From: Lachnospiraceae bacterium
GTDB taxonomy: Bacteria; Bacillota; Clostridia; Lachnospirales; Lachnospiraceae
DNA: 64,000 nt
Assembly (NCBI GenBank): GCA_017935565.1
Contig: JAGBHK010000041.1
Span: 1 to 64,000, forward strand
Direction of reading: 5' to 3'
The notes under the pieces were generated by a model. It did not search any database, was not told the DNA's origin, and saw only the letters and a program-made list of their open reading frames with translations. A program made the translations under genes and the position numbers. Positions 1-14,404 of this stretch are shown here, in pieces (position 1 is the first letter of the stretch; each line of letters starts with the position of its first letter).

Positions 1-766
1 CAAGTCCTCTAAAATTAGGAAGACATTTCACATAAGAATAAACAAAATCATCGGTGTTATCATGTTCATCTATGCCCGGATAATATCTCCAATCATGACA
101 ATCAGAACCTGTGATAAAACGAATATTATCGACCATATTATTCGCATTCAAAAAACTTTTATTAAATACCTCATTCTTTTTGTTTTTAAACTCGAATGCT
201 TCAAAATAATCTGTATAAACAAATTCACTAAACCGTGCCTCTCCAACACTTTTCGCATCATTCTTATATGGTCTAGTTGTTGAAAGAGTGCTTTTCTGAT
301 GTGCGATTAACACAGTATCCAAATCAAGCTTACGCAATAATGACAGAAATTTTTCTTCTGAAAATGCTTGTTCTCGATCATAAACGACTTCATTTTTTTC
401 ATTAAGCAAATAACTTGATATTTTTCTAATCTTTTCATCATCAGTATCATCAAAAACAGCAATTACATGTACTACTTTAGTGCCTGAGTCTCCTTGAAAC
501 TCAACTGAAAATTCAACCCCCGGAAAAACTTTAACAATAGATGATGTTGCTAGTGTTTCATATTTTTTCAATGCACTATACATATCATAATCAAATATAT
601 CATGGTCTGTAATAGCACATATCTGAACTCCGTTTTCATTTAATTTCCCTGCCAAAACAGAAATATTCTCCACGGTATTAAATGCCACTTTTCCTTTATC
701 CTTTCCGCGTGAACATATGGAATGGATATGTAAATCAATTTTATACCCTGAATCTACTACTTTCAT
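1..766 (-). CDS. PHP-domain phosphoesterase, 3' end outside the window
   Basis: This open frame starts at an ATG at 764-766 and is still open at the window edge, so at least 255 residues are present and the C-terminus is missing. It shows the full set of PHP metal-binding motifs in order: DLHIHS near residue 11, ITDHD, PGVEFS, HVIAVF, LIAHQKS and GSDCHD. PHP domains bind two or three metal ions and hydrolyse phosphoesters; in defence islands they often precede an SMC/AAA-type ATPase (TrlF-like proteins). That ATPase part, if present, would lie outside. It follows the 842-residue nuclease fusion by about 106 bases in the same direction, so it may belong to the same restriction-modification island. 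A 9 bp stem with loop gcg lies in the gap. The domain call is firm; the role is inference. Confidence 0.72.
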   Translation of the reverse strand, partial: MKVVDSGYKIDLHIHSICSRGKDKGKVAFNTVENISVLAGKLNENGVQICAITDHDIFDYDMYSALKKYETLATSSIVKVFPGVEFSVEFQGDSGTKVVHVIAVFDDTDDEKIRKISSYLLNEKNEVVYDREQAFSEEKFLSLLRKLDLDTVLIAHQKSTLSTTRPYKNDAKSVGEARFSEFVYTDYFEAFEFKNKKNEVFNKSFLNANNMVDNIRFITGSDCHDWRYYPGIDEHDNTDDFVYSYVKCLPNFRGL

Positions 767-872
767 CAAAATCTCTTACACCTCGTATTCTCTTCTGTCA
801 ATTCTATATACATATAATATCCTTTTGAATTTGTTACGCTAACAAATTGTTTGCATTTTGAAATTCCCCCGT

Positions 873-3401
873 TTACTCTACAAAAGAATCCAACATCCTC
901 TTCATAAGTTTTTCAACATCTACAACTAAAGCAAAACATTGCTCAGCGTCAACTCTTCTAAGCTCATTCGTGTGTGCTGATGGATTGCGATAATCGTTCT
1001 TTACTTCTTCAACAGATTCTGCATAGTCATTCAAGAGTTCAAATATTTCATCATCTGTTTTTCCTACAAACAATTTCTCACGAACATACTCTACCAATTT
1101 CTCTTTATTATTTTGTGATTGTTCTTCCGTGATATCATTGGCTTCCAAATAACACAGGACATAAGCTACCGTTCCTAAAGTAAAATGCTTTGGCTTAATT
1201 GGTTTACCATATCTATCTAGCAATGATGTTGGAAATTTTACAAAATTTGATTTTCCCGGATATTTAGTCTTTAAATATGCAAGGAAATTCTTGCAAAATC
1301 GCTTACCCATTTCTACTTCAAGTGCCTTTGTTACCAATAAGCACACACCAGAATAATCAACTATATCCTGTAATCCAATTAAATTGTTAAATATAACTTT
1401 TGATGAAACCAAAAATGTTCTTGACGATTCTTCCATTTTGTTCCACGCTTCTTCTCCAAATGACAGAATCAATTTTTGAAGTTCTGTATTATATTCGCGA
1501 TTCGTACCTCTTGTGTCAATTTCTCCAATAATACGTTCAGCGCATTCCTCCGAAAATGCATGTATAATACGCTCCTCTTCTTCAGGTGAAATTGCCAGTT
1601 CTAACTGCTTATCAACCAACGACTGATATCCTGAAATCTGTTTAGACAACATCTCTATTTTTTCTACAATGTCATCAACTTTACCCTCAATCCTATTGAG
1701 AGTCGTAATAATTTCTTCCCCTCTAGTCACAAGTTCCATCAACATTCTATCGGTCAGTGATGTTTCCTCTATCGTTCCCTTTTCAATTTGCAAAACACTT
1801 CCACTAGTCTCATGTGCTTGTATCTCTTTCTTTGTAGGTGTTTTGTGTTTTTTAGGGCGTGGCAATTCCGCTAACTGCTCTAACTTTCCTTCTGGAAATT
1901 CATATATTTCATCATCTACGAAAAGGAAAACACTTGCCCCCTTCAAGTTCTCTTTGTAATGCGCTAGTTGTCTAGCCATCATCTGATTATTTCTAATTTT
2001 ATCAGATGAATAAGCTTTTACTTCTATAACTCCTTTTAACTGGTTATTAAAGAACAGAGCAATATCATATTCAAATCTATCTTCTTTATAACTTTCTTTT
2101 ACCTCCCAACCCAAGTCTCTAAATAATGTGGCTACTTTCGCCTCTATGTCTATTCCTTTACGAACATTATCTGCAATTTTCATCACCTTAATGTCAGGAA
2201 CTGCCATGTCCACCAATCCCCTAACAGATATATGATTAAAAACCCCACAATGACTAAAGAATTTTAATTGAGATTCTAAATATTCAATACCAGTATTTGT
2301 ATTAAAGAAAAGCTTTAACCACTCTTCTGATTCTTCTTTTCCTCGAATAATAGCAACATTTTGATTAGCAACAGCAAAGTCATCGTCTCCAGTATATATG
2401 GCCCAATTGATTTTACCAACTGTGCTTATTAAAACATCACCCTTTTTTAGTATGCATTTTTCTCCTCGTCGCTCTTTCTCTATTAATTCTCTTGAACAAA
2501 ATACTTTTCTCTGATTTCCTAAATGTACTTTGCCATCATAGATATACTGTGGCTTAATAATCAGATAATCTCCACTCTCTTTTCTTTCTTGAGCAGTAAT
2601 CATAATTCCTGAAAATACATCAGCCAAATTCCCCATTTTTACTGTGTCTCTATTTTGTACAAGATTTCTAATTTTCTTGTATTTAGGGTCAAAATAATTA
2701 GCATCAAAACGGTCATATACCTCTGTTGAATCTACGTAAAATCCTTCCAAACCTTTCCGATAATGTTCATATGTCATTTCTGCATTAGGGCAATTTGATG
2801 TCATGTATATCTTTTGCACTTGAATTCTATTTTCAATAACAAGTATAGAACACTCCATAGACATCGCTCTGCTGATTCGTTTAATATCAAATACTGCATT
2901 CAATGAATAATTACACAAAATCTTTTCTCGCAAATTTTTGAATGCAGGTGCAGTGAGAATGTTTTTAGGCACTAACGCAACTAAACGACCACCTTTTTCG
3001 AGGGATAACAAACTTTTCTCAATATATGCACTTTCACTTCTTCCGTAGTTGGTGCGAATTCCTAATGGTGGAAATAGAAGTATTGACTGATACTTTTCTT
3101 CAACATGGCATTCCAAAAAGTCCTCCCAAACGACATGCAGTTGCGTTCTTTGTTTTTCTAATATAGGCTCTATTTCTTTTGATATAGAATATCCTACACA
3201 ATTATCTGTACATAAAGCCAATTCTCCCATAGAAAGATTAGGAATCAATGTCTTAACATTATCCTTATCATCAATACATAATAAAGATAATAACCTTACT
3301 GTTTCACTATTCAGCAGAAATGCCCCTGTATTCCTGTCAAACATAGTATTAATATTTTCTTCTATTTGAGCATATTCGTGCTTGAAAACATCTACATCCA
3401 T
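873..3401 (-). CDS. Dead methyltransferase / TRD / PD-(D/E)XK / HEPN-like fusion protein linked to type I R-M
   Basis: The 842 residues read as four parts. Residues 1-215 resemble an N6-adenine methyltransferase, but the SAM motif is degenerate and motif IV, normally (N/D)PP(Y/F), reads FPPLG at 110-114, so methylation is unlikely. Residues 235-405 resemble an HsdS target-recognition domain (GDYLIIKPQYIYDG). Residues 415-530 look like a PD-(D/E)XK nuclease with D446 and EVK at 460-462. A linker and coiled coil follow. The C-terminus holds RNPSAH at 805-810, the Rx4H pattern of HEPN ribonucleases. The gene starts 22 bases after hsdS and is probably cotranscribed with it. Domain borders are my reading by eye. 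It could be an added effector of the type I system or a separate abortive-infection protein. Confidence 0.7.
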   Translation of the reverse strand: MDVDVFKHEYAQIEENINTMFDRNTGAFLLNSETVRLLSLLCIDDKDNVKTLIPNLSMGELALCTDNCVGYSISKEIEPILEKQRTQLHVVWEDFLECHVEEKYQSILLFPPLGIRTNYGRSESAYIEKSLLSLEKGGRLVALVPKNILTAPAFKNLREKILCNYSLNAVFDIKRISRAMSMECSILVIENRIQVQKIYMTSNCPNAEMTYEHYRKGLEGFYVDSTEVYDRFDANYFDPKYKKIRNLVQNRDTVKMGNLADVFSGIMITAQERKESGDYLIIKPQYIYDGKVHLGNQRKVFCSRELIEKERRGEKCILKKGDVLISTVGKINWAIYTGDDDFAVANQNVAIIRGKEESEEWLKLFFNTNTGIEYLESQLKFFSHCGVFNHISVRGLVDMAVPDIKVMKIADNVRKGIDIEAKVATLFRDLGWEVKESYKEDRFEYDIALFFNNQLKGVIEVKAYSSDKIRNNQMMARQLAHYKENLKGASVFLFVDDEIYEFPEGKLEQLAELPRPKKHKTPTKKEIQAHETSGSVLQIEKGTIEETSLTDRMLMELVTRGEEIITTLNRIEGKVDDIVEKIEMLSKQISGYQSLVDKQLELAISPEEEERIIHAFSEECAERIIGEIDTRGTNREYNTELQKLILSFGEEAWNKMEESSRTFLVSSKVIFNNLIGLQDIVDYSGVCLLVTKALEVEMGKRFCKNFLAYLKTKYPGKSNFVKFPTSLLDRYGKPIKPKHFTLGTVAYVLCYLEANDITEEQSQNNKEKLVEYVREKLFVGKTDDEIFELLNDYAESVEEVKNDYRNPSAHTNELRRVDAEQCFALVVDVEKLMKRMLDSFVE

Positions 3402-3423
3402 AATCTTCCTCCTCTTTATGTAC

Positions 3424-9006
<5,583 letters not shown>

Positions 9007-9062
9007 AGTCTTTTCCTTTCTGGATTTCACTATCCCATCTATAACCTATCAAATATGTAGTC

Positions 9063-9284
9063 CTATTTTACGGACTCTATCTGTACAATATCATCTAATC
9101 CGCACTCTAATTCCGCACATATACGCACTAAAACATCCAGCGAAACTTGCTGGTCGTTATTCATTTTCGTAAATGTACTTGGTGCAATTTGTGTTTTCTT
9201 TCTCAAATCTGTTTTACTCATTTCACGGTCAATTAATAATTTCCATAATGGTTTGTATGATATTTTAACCTGTTTATCTGACAT
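9063..9284 (-). CDS. Small XRE-family regulator upstream of the R-M operon
   Basis: This 73-residue protein is one helix-turn-helix domain of the Cro/C1 or YozG type: SKTDLRKKTQIAPSTFTKMN covers the helix-turn-helix, followed by the conserved VLVRICAELECGLDDIV. It precedes hsdR by 56 bases in the same direction and is served by the promoter at 9335-9363. A control protein that delays restriction until methylation is complete is a common role for such genes, but that is inference here. It is a distant paralogue of the XRE protein at 18014-18226; both share ISYKP near the start and the same fold length. Confidence 0.85.
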   Translation of the reverse strand: MSDKQVKISYKPLWKLLIDREMSKTDLRKKTQIAPSTFTKMNNDQQVSLDVLVRICAELECGLDDIVQIESVK

Positions 9285-9334
9285 GTTATTTCCCTCCGAT
9301 TTTCATACCAAATCTGCCATTTATACTGAATACT

Positions 9335-9363
9335 ATTATATAACACTTCTTATCAAATCACAA
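9335..9363 (-). promoter_or_regulatory. Sigma-A type promoter of the XRE-hsdRMS operon
   Basis: On the minus strand a -35 box TTGTGA (9358-9363) lies exactly 17 bases from a -10 box TATAAT (9335-9340). The regulator start codon is about 50 bases downstream, after the ribosome site GGAGGG. This is the only strong promoter I see ahead of the restriction genes. Confidence 0.7.
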
Positions 9364-9488
9364 TATTATCTTTTGACTTCTCGAAATATTTATCGCAAAC
9401 AAAACACCACCTCATGCCATTTCCAAACAGCACAAGATGGTGTTTTTTCTCATCTACCTACTCTTCACTTACATCCCTTCTCATAGAA

Positions 9489-10172
9489 ATGTTAGTCCAA
9501 GAAGAACTTATTCGCAGGCGAGCCGTAAAGGTCGATTCCTCTGGCAAACGCCATACCTACAGTTGCAACCATGTCTTCTCACAAATATTATACTGCGGTT
9601 GCTGTGGCAACCTATTCCGTCGCATCCATTGGAATAACAGAGGTTGCAAATCCATCGTTTGGAGATGCGTCAGCCGCCTTGAACCATCAAGTGCAACAGA
9701 AGCCTGTAAAGCCAGAACTGTAAACGAGAAAGTTCTACAATCCGTCGTTGTTAAGGCTATTAACAAAATGCTCTCCGACCAACAAAATTACCTTAGTATT
9801 TTGCAGGAGAATATCGCAACCGTCATCAAAGCAAGCAATGCTGCCTCCGAAGAAGCTATTGACCAAAGGCTTATGGAACTTCAAAAAGAGATTATCTCCA
9901 AAGCCAACAACAAAGAAGCCTGCGATACCATTGCCGATGAAATCTTCCGACTTCGTGAATTAAAACACCAATCTGAAATCGAAGGAGTTACCCGAGATGA
10001 ACACATCAAACGAATCTCCGAATTGCATGATTTCATTACGCAAAATCCACAGACTGAACTCACCGAATTTGATGAGGCACTTGTAAGACGGTTACTACAA
10101 AAAATCACCATTTATGATGACCATTATACGGTGGCATTTAAATCCGGAGTGAGTGTGGATATTGAAGAATAA
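9489..10172 (+). pseudogene. Remnant of a large serine recombinase (zinc ribbon and C-terminal coiled coil only)
   Basis: The frame from about 9489 encodes LVQEELIRRR, then a recombinase zinc-ribbon region (YCGCCGNLFRRIHWNNRGCK, later Cys) and a long coiled coil ending in the usual EFDEALVRRLLQKITIYDD segment. This is the C-terminal third of a TnpX/TndX-type large serine recombinase. The catalytic resolvase domain with its active serine is missing; sequence upstream of 9489 reads as unrelated or spurious. It is therefore a dead fragment of an older mobile element, and it lies between the R-M operon and other mobile-element genes. A stem-loop follows the stop codon directly. Confidence 0.85.
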
Positions 10173-10182
10173 CATGCTAATA

Positions 10183-10213
10183 TCCTGCTAACCATAATGG
10201 TCGGCAGGGTATT
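10183..10213 (+). terminator. Stem-loop after the recombinase remnant
   Basis: CCTGC and ACCAT pair with ATGGT and GCAGG around a short loop, followed by a weak T-rich stretch (TATTTTAAC). It fits a factor-independent terminator for the remnant. It lies 5 bases before the convergent gene on the other strand. Confidence 0.6.
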
Positions 10214-10217
10214 TTAA

Positions 10218-10856
10218 CTAAAAACTATATCTATTCAAATATTTTTTTAACCTCTTCCATTCCTTATTATCCCATTTTCTTACACCATTTACTTTTTTAC
10301 AAAGAACAAATGACTCAAATTGTAATTCAGATATATTAAACTCCTTAAGATATTCATTTATCGCCTTTTCTTCTGCAATATTTTTGGAGGCCTTACAATA
10401 TTTTTCATATGAAAGAGTCTGTTTCTCATTTATCTTCTCTTCACTTACTTTCCATGTATTTCTATAAAAACGCCATTCAAATCCATTGGTATAAATAACT
10501 TTATCAAACCATAGCAAGTGTCCTACAAACTGCAACTTATCATCATTACTCTCTAAAATAGGCTGACCTACAACCTTTGCCTCAATAATTCCGTAAATCA
10601 ATGACTTATCTATACTTTTTTCAATAGGCTCATATTGTTTATCAAATATAACAAAATCTGGAAAACCTCTTAATCCCCATAATACCTTCTCCTTTGCTCC
10701 TTGTGTCCTTCTTCGCTTCCCAACAAAACGCAAAGAAATATCCTTAAATGATTTTCGTTCTTTAATGACATTTGCAACAACAGTGTATAAGTCATATTCA
10801 TCGTTATTTTGTTTTTCTATTAGCTCTATTTCAGATATGTACTCTTCCCACTTCAT
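10218..10856 (-). CDS. Uncharacterised PD-(D/E)XK nuclease-like protein
   Basis: I do not recognise a named family. I chose the ATG at 10854-10856 because GAGGAGG lies 8 bases before it; a TTG and an ATG further upstream lack this. The 212-residue product shows a PD-(D/E)XK-like core: FPDFVIFD near residues 65-72 and GIIEAK near 89-94, separated by about 25 residues. That pattern is shared with type I HsdR N-terminal domains and many defence nucleases. There is no helicase or partner gene next to it; its neighbours are a recombinase remnant and an intact serine recombinase, so it may be cargo of that element. Confidence 0.6.
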   Translation of the reverse strand: MKWEEYISEIELIEKQNNDEYDLYTVVANVIKERKSFKDISLRFVGKRRRTQGAKEKVLWGLRGFPDFVIFDKQYEPIEKSIDKSLIYGIIEAKVVGQPILESNDDKLQFVGHLLWFDKVIYTNGFEWRFYRNTWKVSEEKINEKQTLSYEKYCKASKNIAEEKAINEYLKEFNISELQFESFVLCKKVNGVRKWDNKEWKRLKKYLNRYSF

Positions 10857-11029
10857 ATCCAGCACCTCCTCTTTTGACAACATTTTAAGCAACTCAATTC
10901 ACTGACAACAAAGCAAGCAACCCAACCTGCTACCTCTTTATCTCATACTAACTGGTGATATTTTTCCTCGAAGTTTTCAACCAATCAAATTACTATTCTG
11001 ACACTTATCCCCAGAAATACATCAACTTC

Positions 11030-11057
11030 GAAAAAAGCCCATAAACTGGGCTTTTTC
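11030..11057 (-). terminator. Terminator of the large serine recombinase
   Basis: GAAAAAGCCCA pairs with TGGGCTTTTTTC around a 5-base loop on the minus strand, ending in a T-run. It lies about 10 bases after the stop codon of the gene at 11068-12768. Confidence 0.85.
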
Positions 11058-11067
11058 GTAACTATAT

Positions 11068-12768
11068 TTATTTCACCTTTGACATCAAAACTACCGTCTC
11101 AACTGTTGTCAAATTTTCCCTCATAGTATCTAAAAGCTCCATATCTACCGGAAATGTATATTTTATATCCTTTATCGGATTCTTTCCTTCTTCCCAAGTA
11201 TCTTTTGGGTGAAGATGCACTTCCGATATAAGACTTTCTATTACTCTCCGTCTCTCTTCTCCATTCATTTTATCAAATATCTTATCAAATACCAATAATA
11301 ATTTATATATTTTTTCTTTTGTCAGTATATTTTTATTTGCCGCATCTTTTTTTAGTTCACAATCTGCAATACGGTCTTCAATATCATAAATTTCATCATA
11401 GATTTTATTAAGACGAACATTCATATCTTTTCGTTTGCGTTCTGCGTTCCTATCTTCATCCAATATTCCATCTATGTCTCTTTCAAGATTACTCTTGTTG
11501 TTTTCCAACCTATTAAGTTGCTTCTTATAATTTTCAATCTCAACATCAATCTCAGATACATCAACCTTCTGCCCTATTTGCTTTTGAATATCTTTTGCAA
11601 ATTTAGGATTTCTAATAAGTAACTTTGTGTATTCAATTACTTCTGTTTCCACCCAAGCAGCTGTAATGGCATTTTTCTTACATTGACCAAACTTTGATTT
11701 TGCATAATGCCCACATTGATATTTAAATACACTCTTTTTCACTCCATCTTTATTTGTCCATTGAACACATTCAGCATACATAGATGAATTACACATTGGA
11801 CACTTTAAAATTCCTGACAATAAGTGTTTTGTCATTCTACCAACTTTAGGCTTTCTTGTATTTGAAGTTTCGTTCCGTTTCACCTTGGCTTTTTCAAATA
11901 ATTCTTCGTCAATAATAGGTGTATGAACTACATTTTCACTTATAATATAATTTTCAGATTTTTTTCGCCTATACTCATTATCTGTTCCCGTTATTTTTTC
12001 TAATCTTGTCCTGCCAAAAGCTATCCTACCTGTATATATCGGATTATCTAAAATTCTTTTTACTTGATATGTATTCCAATCTGTAAATGCCCTGCCATGA
12101 GAATTTTTTGACGGCATCCTTGCAACTCCTTGTCGATTAAGATAGCCTGCTATAGTCGAATAACCCATTCCACCATTTACAAATTTGTCAAATATAAGTT
12201 TAACAATCAATGCTTCTTCATCCTTTATTAACAGCTTACTATCGACCAATTCATATCCATATGGTGCAAAACCACCATTCCATCCACCCTGCTTAGCTTT
12301 CTCTTCCCTTCCAAGCATTGTTTGCGCCAAAATATTCTCTCTCTCCATTTCTGCAACCGCACCAAGTATGGTAATCATCATTCTTCCCATAGCTGTACTA
12401 GAATCAAGACCATCTTCCTTACAAATTAAATTTACACCATAATTCTGTATATATGTAAGCGAATTTAATATATCTTTTGCATTTCGTCCAAATCTTGATA
12501 ACTTGAATACAACAACAAAGTCCGTTTTTATTCGCCCTGTCGAAATATCTTCAAGCATTTTTTGAAATACATCTCTTCCTGATATTGATTTGCCACTCTT
12601 TCCCGGTTCAACATATATTTCCGAGACGCACATCCCCTCAAATTCAGCCCATTCTTTCAAATATCTTTTCTGTCCTTCCAAGCTATATCCTTGTACCTGT
12701 CTTTCAGAACTTACACGAATATAAATAACACACTTTTTGCCTTTTCTGTTTCCATATAAATCTTCCAT
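11068..12768 (-). CDS. Large serine recombinase (integrase/transposase type)
   Basis: At 566 residues this is an intact large serine recombinase. The resolvase domain (about 1-160) has the active-site context YIRVSSERQ with catalytic Ser20 and the KLSRFGRNAKD helix. A recombinase domain (about 170-290) follows, then a zinc ribbon with CPMCNS and further Cys residues near 330-390, and a coiled coil (about 400-480). Such enzymes integrate and excise mobile elements by a 2-bp staggered cut. The start has GGAGG 6-7 bases upstream. Two small genes lie just upstream in the same direction. It is probably the mobilising enzyme of a local element, but I could not identify attachment sites. Confidence 0.92.
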   Translation of the reverse strand: MEDLYGNRKGKKCVIYIRVSSERQVQGYSLEGQKRYLKEWAEFEGMCVSEIYVEPGKSGKSISGRDVFQKMLEDISTGRIKTDFVVVFKLSRFGRNAKDILNSLTYIQNYGVNLICKEDGLDSSTAMGRMMITILGAVAEMERENILAQTMLGREEKAKQGGWNGGFAPYGYELVDSKLLIKDEEALIVKLIFDKFVNGGMGYSTIAGYLNRQGVARMPSKNSHGRAFTDWNTYQVKRILDNPIYTGRIAFGRTRLEKITGTDNEYRRKKSENYIISENVVHTPIIDEELFEKAKVKRNETSNTRKPKVGRMTKHLLSGILKCPMCNSSMYAECVQWTNKDGVKKSVFKYQCGHYAKSKFGQCKKNAITAAWVETEVIEYTKLLIRNPKFAKDIQKQIGQKVDVSEIDVEIENYKKQLNRLENNKSNLERDIDGILDEDRNAERKRKDMNVRLNKIYDEIYDIEDRIADCELKKDAANKNILTKEKIYKLLLVFDKIFDKMNGEERRRVIESLISEVHLHPKDTWEEGKNPIKDIKYTFPVDMELLDTMRENLTTVETVVLMSKVK

Positions 12769-12779
12769 AGTCCCCTCCG

Positions 12780-13049
12780 TTAGTCATTTAGTTCATCCGC
12801 ATACTTTGTTAACATTTCAGCCATTGTATTTATAAACAACTCATAATTCATTTCATATGATTGACTTTCCCTATAATTCTGTGTTTTTCCAGGAAATTTC
12901 ATCAATGTCACTTCAAAACTTCTCTTACATCCAAATGTAACCGTTTCTATACATTTGACTATTTTACTTTTAAAAGCTACAACTATATCTGTATGACTTA
13001 CATCTTTCAAATTAATATCTTTTCCACCTAAACAAATTAAATTTTCCAT
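12780..13049 (-). CDS. Hypothetical small protein next to the serine recombinase
   Basis: This 89-residue protein is not recognised. It ends 11 bases before the recombinase start and probably shares its transcript. GGAGG lies 8-10 bases before the ATG. The sequence is a mix of beta-type and helical segments (VKCIETVTFGCKRSFEVTLM, then a helix near the end) with no signal peptide or membrane segment. Small genes in this position in serine-recombinase elements can be directionality factors, but nothing in the sequence proves that. Confidence 0.55.
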   Translation of the reverse strand: MENLICLGGKDINLKDVSHTDIVVAFKSKIVKCIETVTFGCKRSFEVTLMKFPGKTQNYRESQSYEMNYELFINTMAEMLTKYADELND

Positions 13050-13124
13050 TAGAAACCACCTCCATTTTTATTCCTCATTACCTCCGAGCGTATAAACGCA
13101 GCAGATATTTTCATCATATTTGTT

Positions 13125-13382
13125 TTATACCTTCCGCAATTTTTCTTTTATAAATTCATACTTATCCATATCTTTTAATGAGTTGTATTCTTCTGCCCAT
13201 TCAACCAGATATTCTCTGTTTCTTTCAAAGTCAGTTGTTGGAGCTTCCAAAATAGATGGTATACCATCTATGGTACTCATTGTCGCCCATATGGTAGCCA
13301 GTTCGATTACAGTATCAAGTAACATATTCATATCGCTCATCCTTTCATATAGTAGTCTTTGGTGTTTACCCGACTTTATCAT
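13125..13382 (-). CDS. Hypothetical small protein
   Basis: This 85-residue protein is not recognised. The minus frame is preferred over the overlapping plus frame because it has a charged, soluble composition (FERNREYLVEWAEEYNSLKD, KYEFIKEKLRKV), while the opposite frame reads like a shadow. A start at MSDMNML (13337) with GGATGAGCG upstream is also possible, which would shorten it to about 70 residues. It is the first gene of the small-gene and recombinase group and lies just downstream of a nested palindrome at 13409-13491. Confidence 0.45.
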   Translation of the reverse strand: MIKSGKHQRLLYERMSDMNMLLDTVIELATIWATMSTIDGIPSILEAPTTDFERNREYLVEWAEEYNSLKDMDKYEFIKEKLRKV

Positions 13383-13408
13383 AATAACTACAATGAATTA
13401 AATACAAA

Positions 13409-13491
13409 AAAGCCTATAACTCTTACCCATTGAATTCCTGCAGCAGCAAAACATACTTTTGCATTAATTCAATGTGTAATTGTTATAGGCT
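13409..13491. repeat. Nested palindrome upstream of the small-gene/recombinase operon
   Basis: An 11-base arm AAGCCTATAAC pairs with GTTATAGGCTT; inside it CATTGAATT pairs with AATTCAATG; inside that GCAAAA pairs with TTTTGC. The whole forms a three-level hairpin. It could be an operator, an RNA structure, or the end of a small mobile element. Confidence 0.6.
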
Positions 13492-13499
13492 TACCAATC

Positions 13500-14295
13500 T
13501 TTTTCAGCTCACAGAGAGATTAGCATAGGCATTTGCACTTGTCAAGAGTTTTGGAGAAATTTCATTATAAAAAATGTAGCATTTTTCAAAAAAAATCTGC
13601 TACACTCATTTTTTGTAATTCTTCCATAATATCAGTAACCACAATAGTTTGTGCAGCATTTTAAAGTGTAGCATTTTTATTTTCAAATTTGCTACACCTA
13701 TAATGTATACTTATGAAATTATCACAAAATATCATATGTATACATATGCAATCTTTATATAAATTATCCATATGTACAGATGGCCATTTTAAGCCCCAAT
13801 AATGACCACCGGCCACTCTCTGGTCTCTTCGAGGACAAAAAGTGTCCACAAAAAGACCACTAGGTTTTTGTATGAAATCAGTTGATTTACAAAAATCAAG
13901 AATAAAACTTATAAAAAGTTCCAATTTTGATGTTTTTTTCATAAAATGTAGCATTTTCATTTAAAAAAATGCTACACCAAAAAACTCAATATTACTAAGC
14001 ATTTGATAACCATTTACAGTAATTTTTTTATTATCTGTAGCATTTTCTAAAAAAACATGCTACAGGTAAAAACTCAGTATTTATAATGCTTTGAAGTACT
14101 TTGTAGCATTTGTAGCATTTTATATTAAAATAAATGCGTAATTATAAATAAAGAACAAATAATTATTTTGTAAAATATTTTACACATTCTTATTAACTAA
14201 AAAACACGCACTATATATAGCTTTAAAAAAAATATGCTACAAATGCTACATCTACTTTTCTTACCATTATTTTCATAAATAATTCTTTAAATTAT
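13500..14295. repeat. Gene-free region with repeated GTAGCATTTT palindromes
   Basis: No convincing gene lies here. The motif TGTAGCATTTT recurs as imperfect inverted pairs at 13575-13604, 13666-13698, 13947-13978 and 14035-14065. A tandem double copy at 14101-14120 is matched by an inverted double copy at 14233-14252. The spacing is irregular. Such arrays act as iterons at replication origins or as operators. A separate long inverted pair (13833-13860 and 14758-14784, core GGTCTTTT and GTGGACACTTTTT) flanks most of this region. Confidence 0.65.
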
Positions 14296-14296
14296 A

Positions 14297-14404
14297 AGGA
14301 CTTCGACCCCATCCGAACGGTGTCGAAGTAGCTGCGTAGCAGACATGACTGTCGGCTATGCCGACCACGCCTAACGAAGCAGGCGTGTCAGTCATCCTTA
14401 TGCC
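14297..14404. repeat. Cloverleaf-like palindromic element
   Basis: ATAAGGA pairs with TCCTTAT at the ends. Inside are hairpins built on CTTCGAC/GTCGAAG, GTCGGCTATGCCGAC and CACGCCT/AGGCGTG, with ATGACTG pairing to CAGTCAT. It shares TAGCTGCGTAGCA with a similar element at 45560-45733 (TAGTTGCGTAGCA). It has no coding potential. A small dispersed palindromic element is likely. Confidence 0.6.

Noticed and set aside
13661-13960. Minus-strand frame of 99 residues in the palindrome region
   Set aside because: It crosses several GTAGCATTTT repeats, has unlikely composition and no ribosome site; it is a chance frame.
13560-14260. Possible CRISPR array in the GTAGCATTTT region
   Set aside because: The repeat units are short, palindromic, irregularly spaced and in both orientations; no cas gene is present.
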